The position numbers were made by a program, and so were the translations under genes. Positions 34,261-43,185 of a stretch of DNA of 56,926 bases are shown here, piece by piece. Where the stretch lies: assembly GCA_947624875.1 (NCBI GenBank), contig CANQMA010000008.1, positions 1-56,926 on the forward strand, given 5' to 3'. This stretch comes from an uncultured Lachnospiraceae bacterium. Lineage in GTDB: Bacteria > Bacillota > Clostridia > Lachnospirales > Lachnospiraceae. The notes beneath the pieces are model-generated. The model had not been told where the DNA came from, ran no database searches, and saw nothing but the letters and a program-made list of their open reading frames with translations. Position 1 is the stretch's first letter. Every line of letters begins with the position of its first letter.

Positions 34261-34471
34261 AATATCAGATTGTATACAGTTGACGGCTTGTAGAAACCAA
34301 TCTGTACCCAAAAGGTTCTGAATGCAATGACCAACTTCCCTCCAATCTTACAAAAATGTTAGACTTTGTGTCAAATTTTGTGTAATTTTATCGTTGAAAC
34401 ATTTTCAAAATATTGTATAATTATTTCGTTCCTATGTTTTAGAACAATATAAAAAAAGGAAGTAAATAATT

Positions 34472-35839
34472 ATGAGTGAAAGTGTAAACACACAAAAAGG
34501 GTGGAAAAACAACAAATGGGTCCGCGCGGCAATTCCGGCATTGCTGCTGCACTTTAGTATTGGTACAGTGTATTGCTGGTCTATTTTCAGTTAGGCAATC
34601 AGCGACTATATTCAATGGGATAAATCAGCCGTAGAGTGGGCGTTTAGTTTTGCAATCTTTTTCCTTGGAATGTCAGCGGCGTTCTTAGGAAACTTTGTGG
34701 AAAAAGATATCCATAAATCTTCTCTGATTGCTACGATCTGTTTTGCCGCAGGTCTGGTAGGCACGGCACTGTTTATCTGGTATGGTGGAAATCATCATCA
34801 CAGTCTGGTTTCATTAATCGGAATTTATGTAAGTTATGGCTGTATTATGGGTATCGGTCTTGGAACCGGATATCTTTCACCGGTCAAGACGCTGATGCTT
34901 TGGTTTGAAGACAAAAAGGGACTTGCTACCGGTCTTGCAGTCGCAGGCTTCGGCGGTGCAAAAGCGATTGCCAGCCCGATTATGACAGCAATGCTGACCG
35001 GATTGAGCGGCGTCACTGTCGATGCGGCAGGGAAAGAAGTTTCAGATAATACGGGACTTTGGAAAATGTTCCTCATCCTTGCGGCTATTTATTTTGTCAT
35101 GATGTTTGTCGGACATCTTCTTTTAAAGAAGCCGGACGGATGGGTAGAACCACAGAACAAGGCTGAAAAAGAAAGTATTCTTTCCGTAATTAAGACAAAA
35201 CCGATTAAAAACTATGTCGGTATCTGGCTGATGTTTTACATCAACATCACCTGTGGCCTTGCAATCATTTCTCAGGAAAAACCGATTGTAGCATGTATCG
35301 GTTTCGGACTTGGCGCAGCCGGCATCATTTCCACATTCTCTGCGATATTTAATGCAGGCGGACGTTTGGGATTTTCTGCATGGGCGGATCATATGAAAGA
35401 CCGGAACACGGTTTACAAGATGATCTTTATTTTGTCCATTGCATTTACAGGTCTTGTTATTTTGACAAATGGAATTGAACATGGAAAAGGAAATCTGCTC
35501 TTGACGATTCTTGTTTTGGGACTGATTTTCGTAGTAAATGCCGGATACGGCGGTGGATTCTCTAATGTACCGACACTGTTATCAGACCATTACGGTATGA
35601 AGAGTATCAGTGCGATTCATGGAATCACTTTGTCTGCATGGGCTTTTGCAGGTCTGTCAGGAAATCAGCTGGCAACTTACATTGTAAATCATTTTGGAAC
35701 AAAGAATCCGACGGATAATCCTTCAGGATATCAGTACGTTTTATATGTGACTATTGTACTTTATGCGATTGCGCTGCTGTTATCGATATTCTTTGTAAGA
35801 CCATCAGATAAGGCGTTGGAAGCGAAAAAAGCAAAATAA
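34472..35839 (+). pseudogene. OFA-family MFS transporter with in-frame amber codon
   Basis: From the ATG at 34472 (ribosome site AAAAGGAAG) the frame reads a normal N terminus ending VYCWSIFS, then a TAG at codon 41 (34592-34594), and continues in the same frame as AISDYIQWDKSAVEW through the rest of an oxalate/formate-antiporter-like protein with about 12 helices. A single CAG-to-TAG change explains the stop. Landmarks include GYLSPVKTLMLWFEDKKG. Reinitiation at 34670 would lack the first two helices. Relatives carry small carboxylates such as formate, oxalate or lactate. Confidence 0.85.
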
Positions 35840-35872
35840 AACGAGTGATTTGTTCAAAAAGAACATACATTA

Positions 35873-35913
35873 CAAAATCCCCGGATTCCTGTAAGTGGAA
35901 TTTGGGGATTTTG
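35873..35913. terminator. Bidirectional terminator between the OFA gene and nth
   Basis: CAAAATCCCCGGATTCC and GGAATTTGGGGATTTTG form a long stem with one 2-base mismatch around a 7-base loop, with T- and A-rich sides. It separates two converging genes. Confidence 0.85.
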
Positions 35914-36000
35914 ATGTTTACAAATATTGAGCATTGATGGCATACCCGTGCGCCTTAGTGTGTGGTTCGGGACTGCTTCACAGAAAGACGGATAGCAGAT

Positions 36001-36639
36001 TTACGATGAAATCTTCTTTTTGCAGATATCCTGGAGACAGCACTGGTCACAATGTGGATTGGTCCGCGCAGTGCAGACAGCCCGCCCATGATAAACTAAA
36101 CGGTGGCAGAAATCACTGCCCTCTTTTGGTGGAATGATCTTCCAGAGAGCCATCTCCACTTTTTTCGGTTCCTTGATCCCATCGACCAGTCCCATTCTGT
36201 TGACCAGACGAATACAGTGGGTATCTGTGACAATCGCCGGTTTCCCAAACACATCGCCCATAATCAGATTAGCGCTTTTGCGGCCAACCCCCGGAAGTTT
36301 TAACAACTCGTCAAAATCGTCCGGCACCTGACCGTCATAAACATCGCGCAGCATCTGCATACAGGCGTTGATATCTCTTGCCTTACTCTTCCCCAGACCG
36401 CAGGGGCGCACAATTTCTTCAATCTCGTTTACGTCAGCATCTGCCAGCGCTTCGATGTCAGGAAATTTTTCATATAGTTTCGGTACAATCTGATTGACCC
36501 GCTCGTCGGTACACTGTGCCGCCAGACGGACACTGATTAAAAGTTTCCATGCGTCACTGTAATCCAGACTGCACGCTGCGTCCGGATATTCATCGGCTAA
36601 TCTCCTGATAATTTCTTTTGCTAATTCTTTTTTTCTCAT
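36001..36639 (-). CDS. nth: Endonuclease III
   Basis: A bifunctional DNA glycosylase/AP lyase that removes oxidised pyrimidines. The helix-hairpin-helix LPGVGRKSAN carries the catalytic lysine, and IVTDTHCIRLVNRMGL carries the catalytic aspartate. The C-terminal iron-sulfur loop has four cysteines (VCTARTNPHCDQCCLQDIC), but the first spacing is seven residues rather than the usual six. I start at 36639 because AGGTGA lies just upstream; a longer frame to 36780 has no ribosome site and encodes a non-family extension. Confidence 0.92.
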   Translation of the reverse strand: MRKKELAKEIIRRLADEYPDAACSLDYSDAWKLLISVRLAAQCTDERVNQIVPKLYEKFPDIEALADADVNEIEEIVRPCGLGKSKARDINACMQMLRDVYDGQVPDDFDELLKLPGVGRKSANLIMGDVFGKPAIVTDTHCIRLVNRMGLVDGIKEPKKVEMALWKIIPPKEGSDFCHRLVYHGRAVCTARTNPHCDQCCLQDICKKKISS

Positions 36640-36748
36640 AAGTTCACCTGCTTTGCGGAATGATTCATCAAACGATGTGGGAAATCCGATTAAATGTATT
36701 GTACCAAATTGATGGCGCAATGACCAGTGTCTTGCAAAAGTTTGTCCT

Positions 36749-36776
36749 TTTACAAAACTTTCATGGGTTTTATAAT
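36749..36776 (+). promoter_or_regulatory. Promoter of metA
   Basis: TTTACA (36749-36754) and a perfect TATAAT (36771-36776) are 16 bases apart, about 50 bases before metA. No SAM riboswitch or T-box is visible in the short leader. Confidence 0.6.
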
Positions 36777-36828
36777 TCAATAAAATGTGTTAAAATAAAA
36801 TAAAAATAGGTCAATGAGGTAAAGATTT

Positions 36829-37755
36829 ATGCCAATCAAAATCAGACAGAATATTCAGGCAAGAGAGCTGTTGGAACAGGAAAATATTTTTGTGATGACG
36901 GAGCACAGAGCGATGACGCAGGATATCCGCCCATTAAAAATTGCTGTATTAAATCTGATGCCGACAAAAGTAGTGACAGAGACGCAGATTCTGAGAAAAC
37001 TGTCGAACACCCCGCTGCAGCTTGAAGTGGAATTTCTTCAGACAGCAACCTACCAGGCGCAGCATGCGGATAAAAGTTATTTGGATGAATATTATAAAAC
37101 TTTTTATGAAATTAAGGAACAATATTATGATGGTCTGATTATTACCGGCGCGCCGCTTGATTTTGTGGAGTATGAAGATGTGGAATATTGGGATGAAGTG
37201 TGTGAGATTATGGAGTGGTCCAAAAAACATGTGCACTGTGCTTTTTATTTATGCTGGGGCGCGCTTGCAGGACTTTATTACAATTACGGCATTCAAAAAA
37301 GCGTTCGGACTCCAAAACTGTCCGGAATCTATAAGCACAAAATATTAAACAGAAAATCCCCGTTGTTTCGGGGCTTTGACGATGTGTTTTATGCCCCTCA
37401 TTCCCGCGCAGTGGAAGTTACAAGAGAACAGATTCTTGCGCGGCCGCAGCTGGAACTGATGGCAGAATCCGACGAGGCAGGTGTCGCCATTGTAAAATCG
37501 GAAGACAGCAGGCAGTTTTATGTACTCTGCCATTCCGAGTATGATGCGGACACTTTGAAGCTGGAATATGAGAGGGATTTGGAAAAAGGAATGAATCCGG
37601 AAATTCCGGTCAATTATTTTCCGGATAATGATGTAACGAAAGATCCGGTTGTCAATTGGCGCTCTGCAGGACAACTCTTGTGGACGAACTGGATCAATTA
37701 TTATGTATATCAGACAACGCCTTATGATATTAAGAATGTTAAATTTGAGGTGTAA
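36829..37755 (+). CDS. metA: Homoserine O-acyltransferase MetA
   Basis: Activates homoserine for methionine synthesis by acylation. The family frame is complete in 308 residues: opening MPIKIRQNIQARELLEQENI, VLNLMPTK, and the catalytic cysteine 142 in YLCWGALAGLYY. The acyl-donor residue (position 111) is Asp in GAPLD. In characterised enzymes Gly at this site goes with succinyl-CoA and Glu with acetyl-CoA, so the donor here is undetermined, with acetyl favoured by the acidic side chain. The gene is monocistronic or leads into degV after 53 bases. Confidence 0.93.
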   Translation: MPIKIRQNIQARELLEQENIFVMTEHRAMTQDIRPLKIAVLNLMPTKVVTETQILRKLSNTPLQLEVEFLQTATYQAQHADKSYLDEYYKTFYEIKEQYYDGLIITGAPLDFVEYEDVEYWDEVCEIMEWSKKHVHCAFYLCWGALAGLYYNYGIQKSVRTPKLSGIYKHKILNRKSPLFRGFDDVFYAPHSRAVEVTREQILARPQLELMAESDEAGVAIVKSEDSRQFYVLCHSEYDADTLKLEYERDLEKGMNPEIPVNYFPDNDVTKDPVVNWRSAGQLLWTNWINYYVYQTTPYDIKNVKFEV

Positions 37756-37808
37756 AATAATCAATTAGAAATTGTGTAAGAAGTTAGAAACTTCAGAATG
37801 GAGGAATT

Positions 37809-38819
37809 ATGGTAAGAGTTATCTCAGACAGTACGTGCGATTTGCCAAAAGAACTGTTAGAACGCTATCAGGTGGAAATCATTCCTTTATGTATCCACAT
37901 GGGACAGAAGGAATATAAAGATGGAGTTGATATTACACCGGACGATATCTATCAGTGGTCAGAGGAACATGATTCCACGCCAAAAACAGCGACGCCGGCC
38001 GTGGAAGATGTAGAGCGGGTTATGAAACCGCACATTCAAAAGGGCGAGGATATGATTATCTTTACAATTTCCGGCGAAATGTCTACGACAGTCAATGTGA
38101 TTCGGATGATTGCAGAGGATCTGCACTATGCAGAACATACTTATGTGATGGATTCCAAGAATCTTTCTACCGGTATCGGACTGATGGTTTTGGAAGCGGC
38201 AGAGATGGCAATGCAGGGAAAATCCTTAAAGGAAATTGTCAGCGTGATAGAGGCTCTGCGTCCTTATGTCAGATCCAGTTTTGTGGTAGACACGTTAAAG
38301 TTCCTGCATCGTGGAGGAAGATGCCCGGCCACAGCGGCATTGGTGGGAAGCATTTTTAAAATTCGACCGCAAATCTATGTTGAAAACGGTAAAATGGATG
38401 CCGGAAAGAAATATCGCGGCTCAATCGACAAGGTCATTATGCAGTATGTAAGGGATTTGGAGCCTCAACTGTTAAATGCAAGACCGAATCGCGTATTTCT
38501 CACACATTCCGGCTGTAACGAAGAAACCATTCAATCTGTGGAAAATTATCTGAAAGGACTTCAATATTTTAAAGAAATTTTGATTGCAAGAGCCGGCAGC
38601 GTCATTTCCAGCCACTGCGGTCCGGGAACTCTTGGAGTGATATTTATTGAAAAAGAAAAAAATTTTGGACCATATGACAGGGAGTTTGATGCCAATCACA
38701 ATGGAATCATGGAGGAAGATGAAAAAAATGCCGAGACGATGTATATCAGACATATGGCAGAAAAAGAGGAGATAGAGGAAGAAGAACAGGAACAAAATGA
38801 GGGTTTTGCAGAATTTTAG
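37809..38819 (+). CDS. DegV family fatty-acid-binding protein with EF-hand-like tail
   Basis: DegV proteins bind a fatty acid and hand it to fatty acid kinase (FakA). The opening VRVISDSTCDLPKELLERY and the later TPKTATPAVEDV and STTVNVIRMIA segments are characteristic. After the normal DegV body the protein continues with DANHNGIMEEDE (294-305), which fits the 12-residue EF-hand loop at every key position, then an acidic tail (EEEEQEQNEGF). Most DegV proteins are about 280-290 residues; this one is 336. No fakA is seen nearby. Confidence 0.88.
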   Translation: MVRVISDSTCDLPKELLERYQVEIIPLCIHMGQKEYKDGVDITPDDIYQWSEEHDSTPKTATPAVEDVERVMKPHIQKGEDMIIFTISGEMSTTVNVIRMIAEDLHYAEHTYVMDSKNLSTGIGLMVLEAAEMAMQGKSLKEIVSVIEALRPYVRSSFVVDTLKFLHRGGRCPATAALVGSIFKIRPQIYVENGKMDAGKKYRGSIDKVIMQYVRDLEPQLLNARPNRVFLTHSGCNEETIQSVENYLKGLQYFKEILIARAGSVISSHCGPGTLGVIFIEKEKNFGPYDREFDANHNGIMEEDEKNAETMYIRHMAEKEEIEEEEQEQNEGFAEF

Positions 38820-38871
38820 AGATTAATGAAACAGCCATATAGAATGGTGTCTTCAGGAGCAGGAGGCAGAA

Positions 38872-39369
38872 ATGTTCAAAATAGGAGAGTATGTCGTTCA
38901 TGGCAGAAACGGTGTCTGTAAAATTACGGACATTGCGCATATAGATATTGATGGAGTGGACAAAGAACAGTTGTACTACATTTTAGTACCGATTCATTTG
39001 GAAGAAAGCAGAATTTATCATCCTGTGGGCAGTGATCGTGTCGTAATGAGACCTGTTTTGACGAAAAAGGAATTGGAGCAGATCGTGGCGGGAGTTCCTG
39101 ACATCGAGCCAATATGGATTGAAAACGAGAGACAGCGGGAAATCAAATATAAAGAGGCGATTAATTCATGCGACTGCAGACAGTGGATCAGCGTAATTAA
39201 GGCGCTTTATGAGAGAAATCAGGAGCGCATGGCGCAGGGAAAACGAATTACTTTTGTCGATGACAAGTATATGAAAGAGGCAAAAAAGAATTTATATGAC
39301 GAGTTTTCCGTTGTACTGAATATCAGTCAGGATGATGTGGAAGAATACATAGCAAATCATATCAAATAG
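38872..39369 (+). CDS. CarD family transcription regulator
   Basis: A 165-residue RNA-polymerase-binding protein. The N-terminal RID domain opens with MFKIGEYVVHGRNGVCKITD, a close analogue of the Mfd RNA-polymerase interaction domain, and the C-terminal half is helical. CarD-type factors stabilise open promoter complexes, often of ribosomal genes. It lies 53 bases after degV and is followed by a strong terminator. Confidence 0.9.
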   Translation: MFKIGEYVVHGRNGVCKITDIAHIDIDGVDKEQLYYILVPIHLEESRIYHPVGSDRVVMRPVLTKKELEQIVAGVPDIEPIWIENERQREIKYKEAINSCDCRQWISVIKALYERNQERMAQGKRITFVDDKYMKEAKKNLYDEFSVVLNISQDDVEEYIANHIK

Positions 39370-39375
39370 ATGACA

Positions 39376-39415
39376 AAAAGCGAAAGAATCAAAGAAAAAG
39401 GATTCTTTCGCTTTT
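39376..39415 (+). terminator. Terminator after carD
   Basis: AAAAGCGAAAGAATC and GATTCTTTCGCTTTT make a perfect 15-bp stem around a 10-base A-rich loop. Confidence 0.9.
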
Positions 39416-39481
39416 GCAGAGTTTGAAATAAACGGAAGAAAATAAGCGTACATATAATATACTGATTTAGAGGAGGAATTT

Positions 39482-40249
39482 ATGTTTTGTAAAAAATGTG
39501 GAAAGTACATCGAATCCGGAAAACGGTTCTGCCCTTATTGCGGCGCCCCTATTGAAACGGATCCCTTGGAGAAGACACAAATCATTGATGAAAAGGAACT
39601 GGAATTAGAGTTCAACCGAAAGCGTAATACATCAAAGATTAATATCATTGACGATTCCGATTTTAAGGAAGAAATTGATTATGATGAAGAGGACAGTACG
39701 CTTTTTGATTTTCCTGAGGAAGAAAACTTCATCTATTCGGACGAAAAAACGGGACCGGATTTTGACGAAGATACTTTTGATTTCGATGATGACGAAAACT
39801 TCCAGGAAGATAACCTCGAAAAAATGGAATTGACAAACAAGAGTAAAAAACTCAATATTATTGCAGTATCAGTTTCGGTTATCGTTGTTTTGATTATCGT
39901 GATTGTTTCCGTAATTCTCTCTCAGTCTTTTGGAAAAAATACGGACACGGAGGAGACGTCAACCGTCGTTGAAAGTACTACCGGTGAAGAAGAAATTACA
40001 GACGAAGAAGAAACGGAAACGGAGACGGAAACAGAGAAAGTTACAAAAGTTATTGCAACACAAAAACCGACGGAAAAACAGACAAAGGAGAAAAAAACGA
40101 AACGGGAAACAACAAAGGAAGAGACGAGCACGGCAGAAGTGACATCCAAAGAAGAGACGACGCCGGAAACAAAAGAAGAAACGACAGAAGCAGTGACTGA
40201 GGGCAATATAGACCCGGAAACAGCGAGTGGGGAATTAAACGTTCAGTAA
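39482..40249 (+). CDS. Zinc-ribbon single-pass membrane protein with Thr/Glu/Lys-rich tail
   Basis: The first 24 residues form a zinc ribbon with two CxxC knuckles (CKKCGKYI and CPYCGAPI). An acidic, disordered stretch of about 90 residues leads to one strongly hydrophobic helix at about 123-145. The last 100 residues outside are a low-complexity Thr/Glu/Lys/Val segment. The topology is cytoplasmic zinc ribbon and extracellular tail, a layout seen in many Firmicutes envelope-stress or anchoring proteins. No enzyme motif is present and the function is unknown. It has its own strong ribosome site (GAGGAGG). Confidence 0.78.
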   Translation: MFCKKCGKYIESGKRFCPYCGAPIETDPLEKTQIIDEKELELEFNRKRNTSKINIIDDSDFKEEIDYDEEDSTLFDFPEEENFIYSDEKTGPDFDEDTFDFDDDENFQEDNLEKMELTNKSKKLNIIAVSVSVIVVLIIVIVSVILSQSFGKNTDTEETSTVVESTTGEEEITDEEETETETETEKVTKVIATQKPTEKQTKEKKTKRETTKEETSTAEVTSKEETTPETKEETTEAVTEGNIDPETASGELNVQ

Positions 40250-40271
40250 AACGAAATAAAAAATATCAATT

Positions 40272-40319
40272 CAATCAAAAAGTCTGCTGTACTTTGTGTG
40301 CAGCAGGCTTTTTTGATTG
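40272..40319. terminator. Bidirectional terminator before the nad operon
   Basis: CAATCAAAAAGTCTGCTG and CAGCAGGCTTTTTTGATTG pair over 17-18 bases across an 11-base loop, with A and T tracts inside the stem. Confidence 0.9.
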
Positions 40320-40331
40320 ACAAAATTGACT

Positions 40332-40371
40332 TGACAACTGTCTTGTCAGTTCTTCATGATTGTGCTATAAT
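40332..40371 (+). promoter_or_regulatory. nad promoter with NiaR-type operator
   Basis: TTGTCA (40343-40348) and a perfect TATAAT (40366-40371) are 17 bases apart, with an extended TGC. The -35 box is one arm of TGACAA-CTGTC-TTGTCA (40332-40348), a palindrome fitting a repressor that blocks the promoter. The operon's own NiaR repressor is the obvious candidate. Confidence 0.75.
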
Positions 40372-40430
40372 AGCAAAAATCTAATCAATAAAGGAAGTTT
40401 TAGGACAGCCGGACGGCGGAAAGAATATTT

Positions 40431-41738
40431 ATGAAAACAGACATCTTAATTGTCGGGAGCGGATGCGCAGGACTGTATTGTGCACTGAATCTTCCGAAAA
40501 ACAAAGAAATACTGATGATTACCAAAGATATTGTAGAACACAGCGATTCCTATCTGGCGCAGGGTGGTATCTGCATGCTGCAGGATGCGGAGGATTTTGA
40601 CAGCTTCTTCTACGATACGATGCGCGCCGGACATTTTGAAAACAATACTGCAGCAGTAGAGGCTATGATTCAGGAGTCACCGATTCTGCTTCAGGACCTG
40701 CTTGAGTTCGGCGTTGAGTTTCAACGGGACAGTGAAGGAAATCTGCAATACACGAAAGAGGGCGCACATTCCCGTAACAGAATTTTATATCATAAGGATA
40801 TCACCGGCCGGGAAATCACCAGCCATCTGTATGAGCAGGCAGAACGGTTGAAAAATCTGACAATCAAAGAGCACTGGACGATGGTTGATCTGCTGTGTGA
40901 GAGCAATCGCTGTTACGGTGTGGTTGTGCGCAAGAGTGATGGAAGCCTTGATACGATTACTGCAGAATTTACCGTTTTAGCCTGCGGCGGTATTGGCGGA
41001 ATTTACAGGCATTCTACAAATTACAGGCATCTGACCGGAGACGGTGTGGCAGTAGCCCTTAAAAACGGCGTGCAGTGTGAGCATGTTGACTATATCCAGA
41101 TTCATCCAACCACGTTCTACAATAAGGATGAAAAGGACCGTAGTTTTCTGATATCCGAGTCGGTGCGTGGAGAAGGAGCGCAGCTTTTCAATCATAAAAA
41201 ACAGCGGTTTACAGATGAACTGCTTCCACGGGATATCCTGACGCATAATATTCGAAAAGAAATGAAAAAAGAGGGCAGTGATTATGTGTGGCTGTCCATG
41301 AGGACGATTGATAAAGAACATCTCAACGCGCATTTTCCAAATATTGTGAAACACTGCAGGGAACATGGATTAAATATTCCAAAAGATTTTGTTCCGGTCG
41401 TTCCCGCGCAGCATTATTTTATGGGTGGAATTAAGGTAGACCTCCATAGCAGGACTTCCATGGAACAGCTTTATGCCATCGGAGAGACTGCATGCAACGG
41501 TGTTCACGGGAAAAACAGACTGGCAAGCAATTCCCTGTTGGAGAGTATGGTTTTTGCAAGAAGAGCTGCGCTGGATATGGCTGCCCGTGAAACGAAGAGG
41601 GAAAATAAAGATTTTTCTCATGTGGATCTGACGCCATATCTGGATGAGAAAAAACTTGCACAGGAATATAAGAAAATCGTTCTTGATGAAATTGAACGAT
41701 GTAAAAAAGAAACAAAAGCAATGAATAAAGGAGAATAA
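40431..41738 (+). CDS. nadB: L-aspartate oxidase, short form
   Basis: Oxidises aspartate to iminoaspartate, the first step of NAD synthesis from aspartate. It starts with an FAD-binding loop (DILIVGSGCAGLYCALNL) and keeps SYLAQGGIC, RGEGAQLFN, FVPVVPAQHYFMGGI, and GETACNGVHGKNRLASNSLL. At 435 residues it lacks most of the C-terminal helical domain found in enzymes of about 530 residues. The start ATG at 40431 lacks a strong ribosome site. It is the first gene of the operon; nadA is absent from the window. Confidence 0.92.
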   Translation: MKTDILIVGSGCAGLYCALNLPKNKEILMITKDIVEHSDSYLAQGGICMLQDAEDFDSFFYDTMRAGHFENNTAAVEAMIQESPILLQDLLEFGVEFQRDSEGNLQYTKEGAHSRNRILYHKDITGREITSHLYEQAERLKNLTIKEHWTMVDLLCESNRCYGVVVRKSDGSLDTITAEFTVLACGGIGGIYRHSTNYRHLTGDGVAVALKNGVQCEHVDYIQIHPTTFYNKDEKDRSFLISESVRGEGAQLFNHKKQRFTDELLPRDILTHNIRKEMKKEGSDYVWLSMRTIDKEHLNAHFPNIVKHCREHGLNIPKDFVPVVPAQHYFMGGIKVDLHSRTSMEQLYAIGETACNGVHGKNRLASNSLLESMVFARRAALDMAARETKRENKDFSHVDLTPYLDEKKLAQEYKKIVLDEIERCKKETKAMNKGE

Positions 41739-41740
41739 AA

Positions 41741-42595
41741 ATGTTTGACCCAATTACGTTAAAATTGAATGTGGACCCGCTGATTTTAAGCGCAATCAGG
41801 GAGGATGTGACAAGTGAAGATGTCTCTACGAATTCTGTGATGCCGCAGATGTGTCAGGGAAGTGTCGATTTAATCTGCAAAGAAGATGGAATCGTCTGTG
41901 GACTGCAGATATTTGCCAGAGCATTTGAGTTATTAGACGAAAACGTTAAAACAGAGTTTTTTGTAAGTGATGGAGACGCTGTTCAAAACGGACAGCTGAT
42001 GGGGCGCGTGACCGGAGACATTCGCGTACTTCTTGTGGGAGAACGTACCGGCTTAAATTATCTTCAGAGAATGAGTGGGATTGCCACCTATACCCATTCC
42101 ATTGCAGAACTTTTAAAGGGAAGCGGCATAAAACTGTTAGATACCAGAAAAACTTCCCCCAATAACCGTATTTTTGAAAAATATGCAGTCCGAACCGGCG
42201 GTGGAAACAACCATCGCTATAATCTGACGGACGGCGTCCTTTTAAAGGATAATCATATCGGCGCAGCAGGCGGGGTCCGCGAAGCAATCACGATGGCAAA
42301 GGAATATGCTCCGTTTGTCCGGAAAATTGAGATTGAGGTTGAGACGCTGTCAATGGTCCGGGAAGCGGTGGAAGCAGGCGCGGATATTATCATGCTGGAT
42401 AATATGACGCATGACGAAATGAAACAGGCCGTGGATCTTATCGACGGCAGGGCGGAAATTGAAGTTTCAGGGAATGTCACGAGAGAAAATATCAATCAGC
42501 TGATTGATTTAGGCGTTGATTACATTTCCAGCGGCGCATTGACGCATTCGGCGCCAATTATGGATATATCTTTAAAAAATCTTCATAGAATTTAA
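41741..42595 (+). CDS. nadC: Nicotinate-nucleotide pyrophosphorylase (carboxylating)
   Basis: Converts quinolinate and PRPP into nicotinate mononucleotide. The core shows RTGLNYLQRMSGIATYTH, KLLDTRKTSPN, GGGNNHRYNLTDGVLLKDNH and IEVEVET, all family marks. The length of 284 residues is normal. It begins 2 bases after the nadB stop and is translationally coupled; its stop directly precedes niaR. Confidence 0.97.
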   Translation: MFDPITLKLNVDPLILSAIREDVTSEDVSTNSVMPQMCQGSVDLICKEDGIVCGLQIFARAFELLDENVKTEFFVSDGDAVQNGQLMGRVTGDIRVLLVGERTGLNYLQRMSGIATYTHSIAELLKGSGIKLLDTRKTSPNNRIFEKYAVRTGGGNNHRYNLTDGVLLKDNHIGAAGGVREAITMAKEYAPFVRKIEIEVETLSMVREAVEAGADIIMLDNMTHDEMKQAVDLIDGRAEIEVSGNVTRENINQLIDLGVDYISSGALTHSAPIMDISLKNLHRI

Positions 42596-42607
42596 GTGAG
42601 GGAATCA

Positions 42608-43165
42608 ATGGGCGGAGAAAAAAGAAGGGAGAATCTTTTAAAAATACTGCAGGAAAGCGATATGGCGGTATCCGGAACAAAACTGGCGCAGAATTTTCAG
42701 GTGAGCCGGCAGGTCATTGTGCAGGATATTGCTTTACTGCGTGCAGCAAATTATGATATAATATCGACGCACAAAGGATATATTCTGCAGGAGAAAGGAA
42801 AACTCCAAAGAGTGTTTAAGGTAAAGCACAGTCCGGAAAAAATGCTGGATGAATTAAATCTGATTGTGGACTGTGGCGGCAGGGTTGAAGACGTTTTCGT
42901 GTATCACAAGATTTATGGGGTTGTGAGAGTGGAGATGAATATTAAATCCAGACGTGATGCCAAAAAATATGTGGACAGTATTAACGGCGGCGTTTCTGTA
43001 CCTTTGGAACAGATTACATCGCAGTATCATTATCACACCGTAAGCGCAGACTCCAAAGATACTTTAGATGAAATTCAAAAAGAACTTGATATGCAGGGAT
43101 ATTTAGTTGCTCTCAGAGACTACGAACCAGTCGATTTTTGGAGCAGTGCAAATAAGAATTCATAA
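42608..43165 (+). CDS. niaR: NiaR, niacin-responsive repressor of NAD synthesis
   Basis: An N-terminal HTH (AVSGTKLAQNFQVSRQVIVQ, DIALLRAANYDI) is joined to a C-terminal 3H domain with conserved histidines (FVYHKIYG, HYHTVS), the niacin-binding part. It shuts off nad genes when nicotinic acid is available. Being the last gene of the operon and having a palindrome at the operon promoter, it probably autoregulates. I prefer the ATG at 42608, preceded by GAGGGA, over the GTG at 42596 that abuts the nadC stop. Confidence 0.93.
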   Translation: MGGEKRRENLLKILQESDMAVSGTKLAQNFQVSRQVIVQDIALLRAANYDIISTHKGYILQEKGKLQRVFKVKHSPEKMLDELNLIVDCGGRVEDVFVYHKIYGVVRVEMNIKSRRDAKKYVDSINGGVSVPLEQITSQYHYHTVSADSKDTLDEIQKELDMQGYLVALRDYEPVDFWSSANKNS

Positions 43166-43185
43166 ACATAAAGGAGAACAGCACT

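Noticed and set aside
34592-34594. TAG read as pyrrolysine
   Set aside because: No pyl genes are in the window and the position in homologues looks like glutamine (CAG), so a simple nonsense change is more likely.
36640-36828. SAM riboswitch or T-box before metA
   Set aside because: The leader from the predicted start is under 50 bases and lacks the stems and T-box sequence. Only an imperfect hairpin (AAAGTTTGT/ACAAAACTTT) was seen.
39922-40206. Open frame opposite the Thr/Glu-rich tail
   Set aside because: A Val/Ser low-complexity translation produced by the reverse strand of a repetitive coding region.
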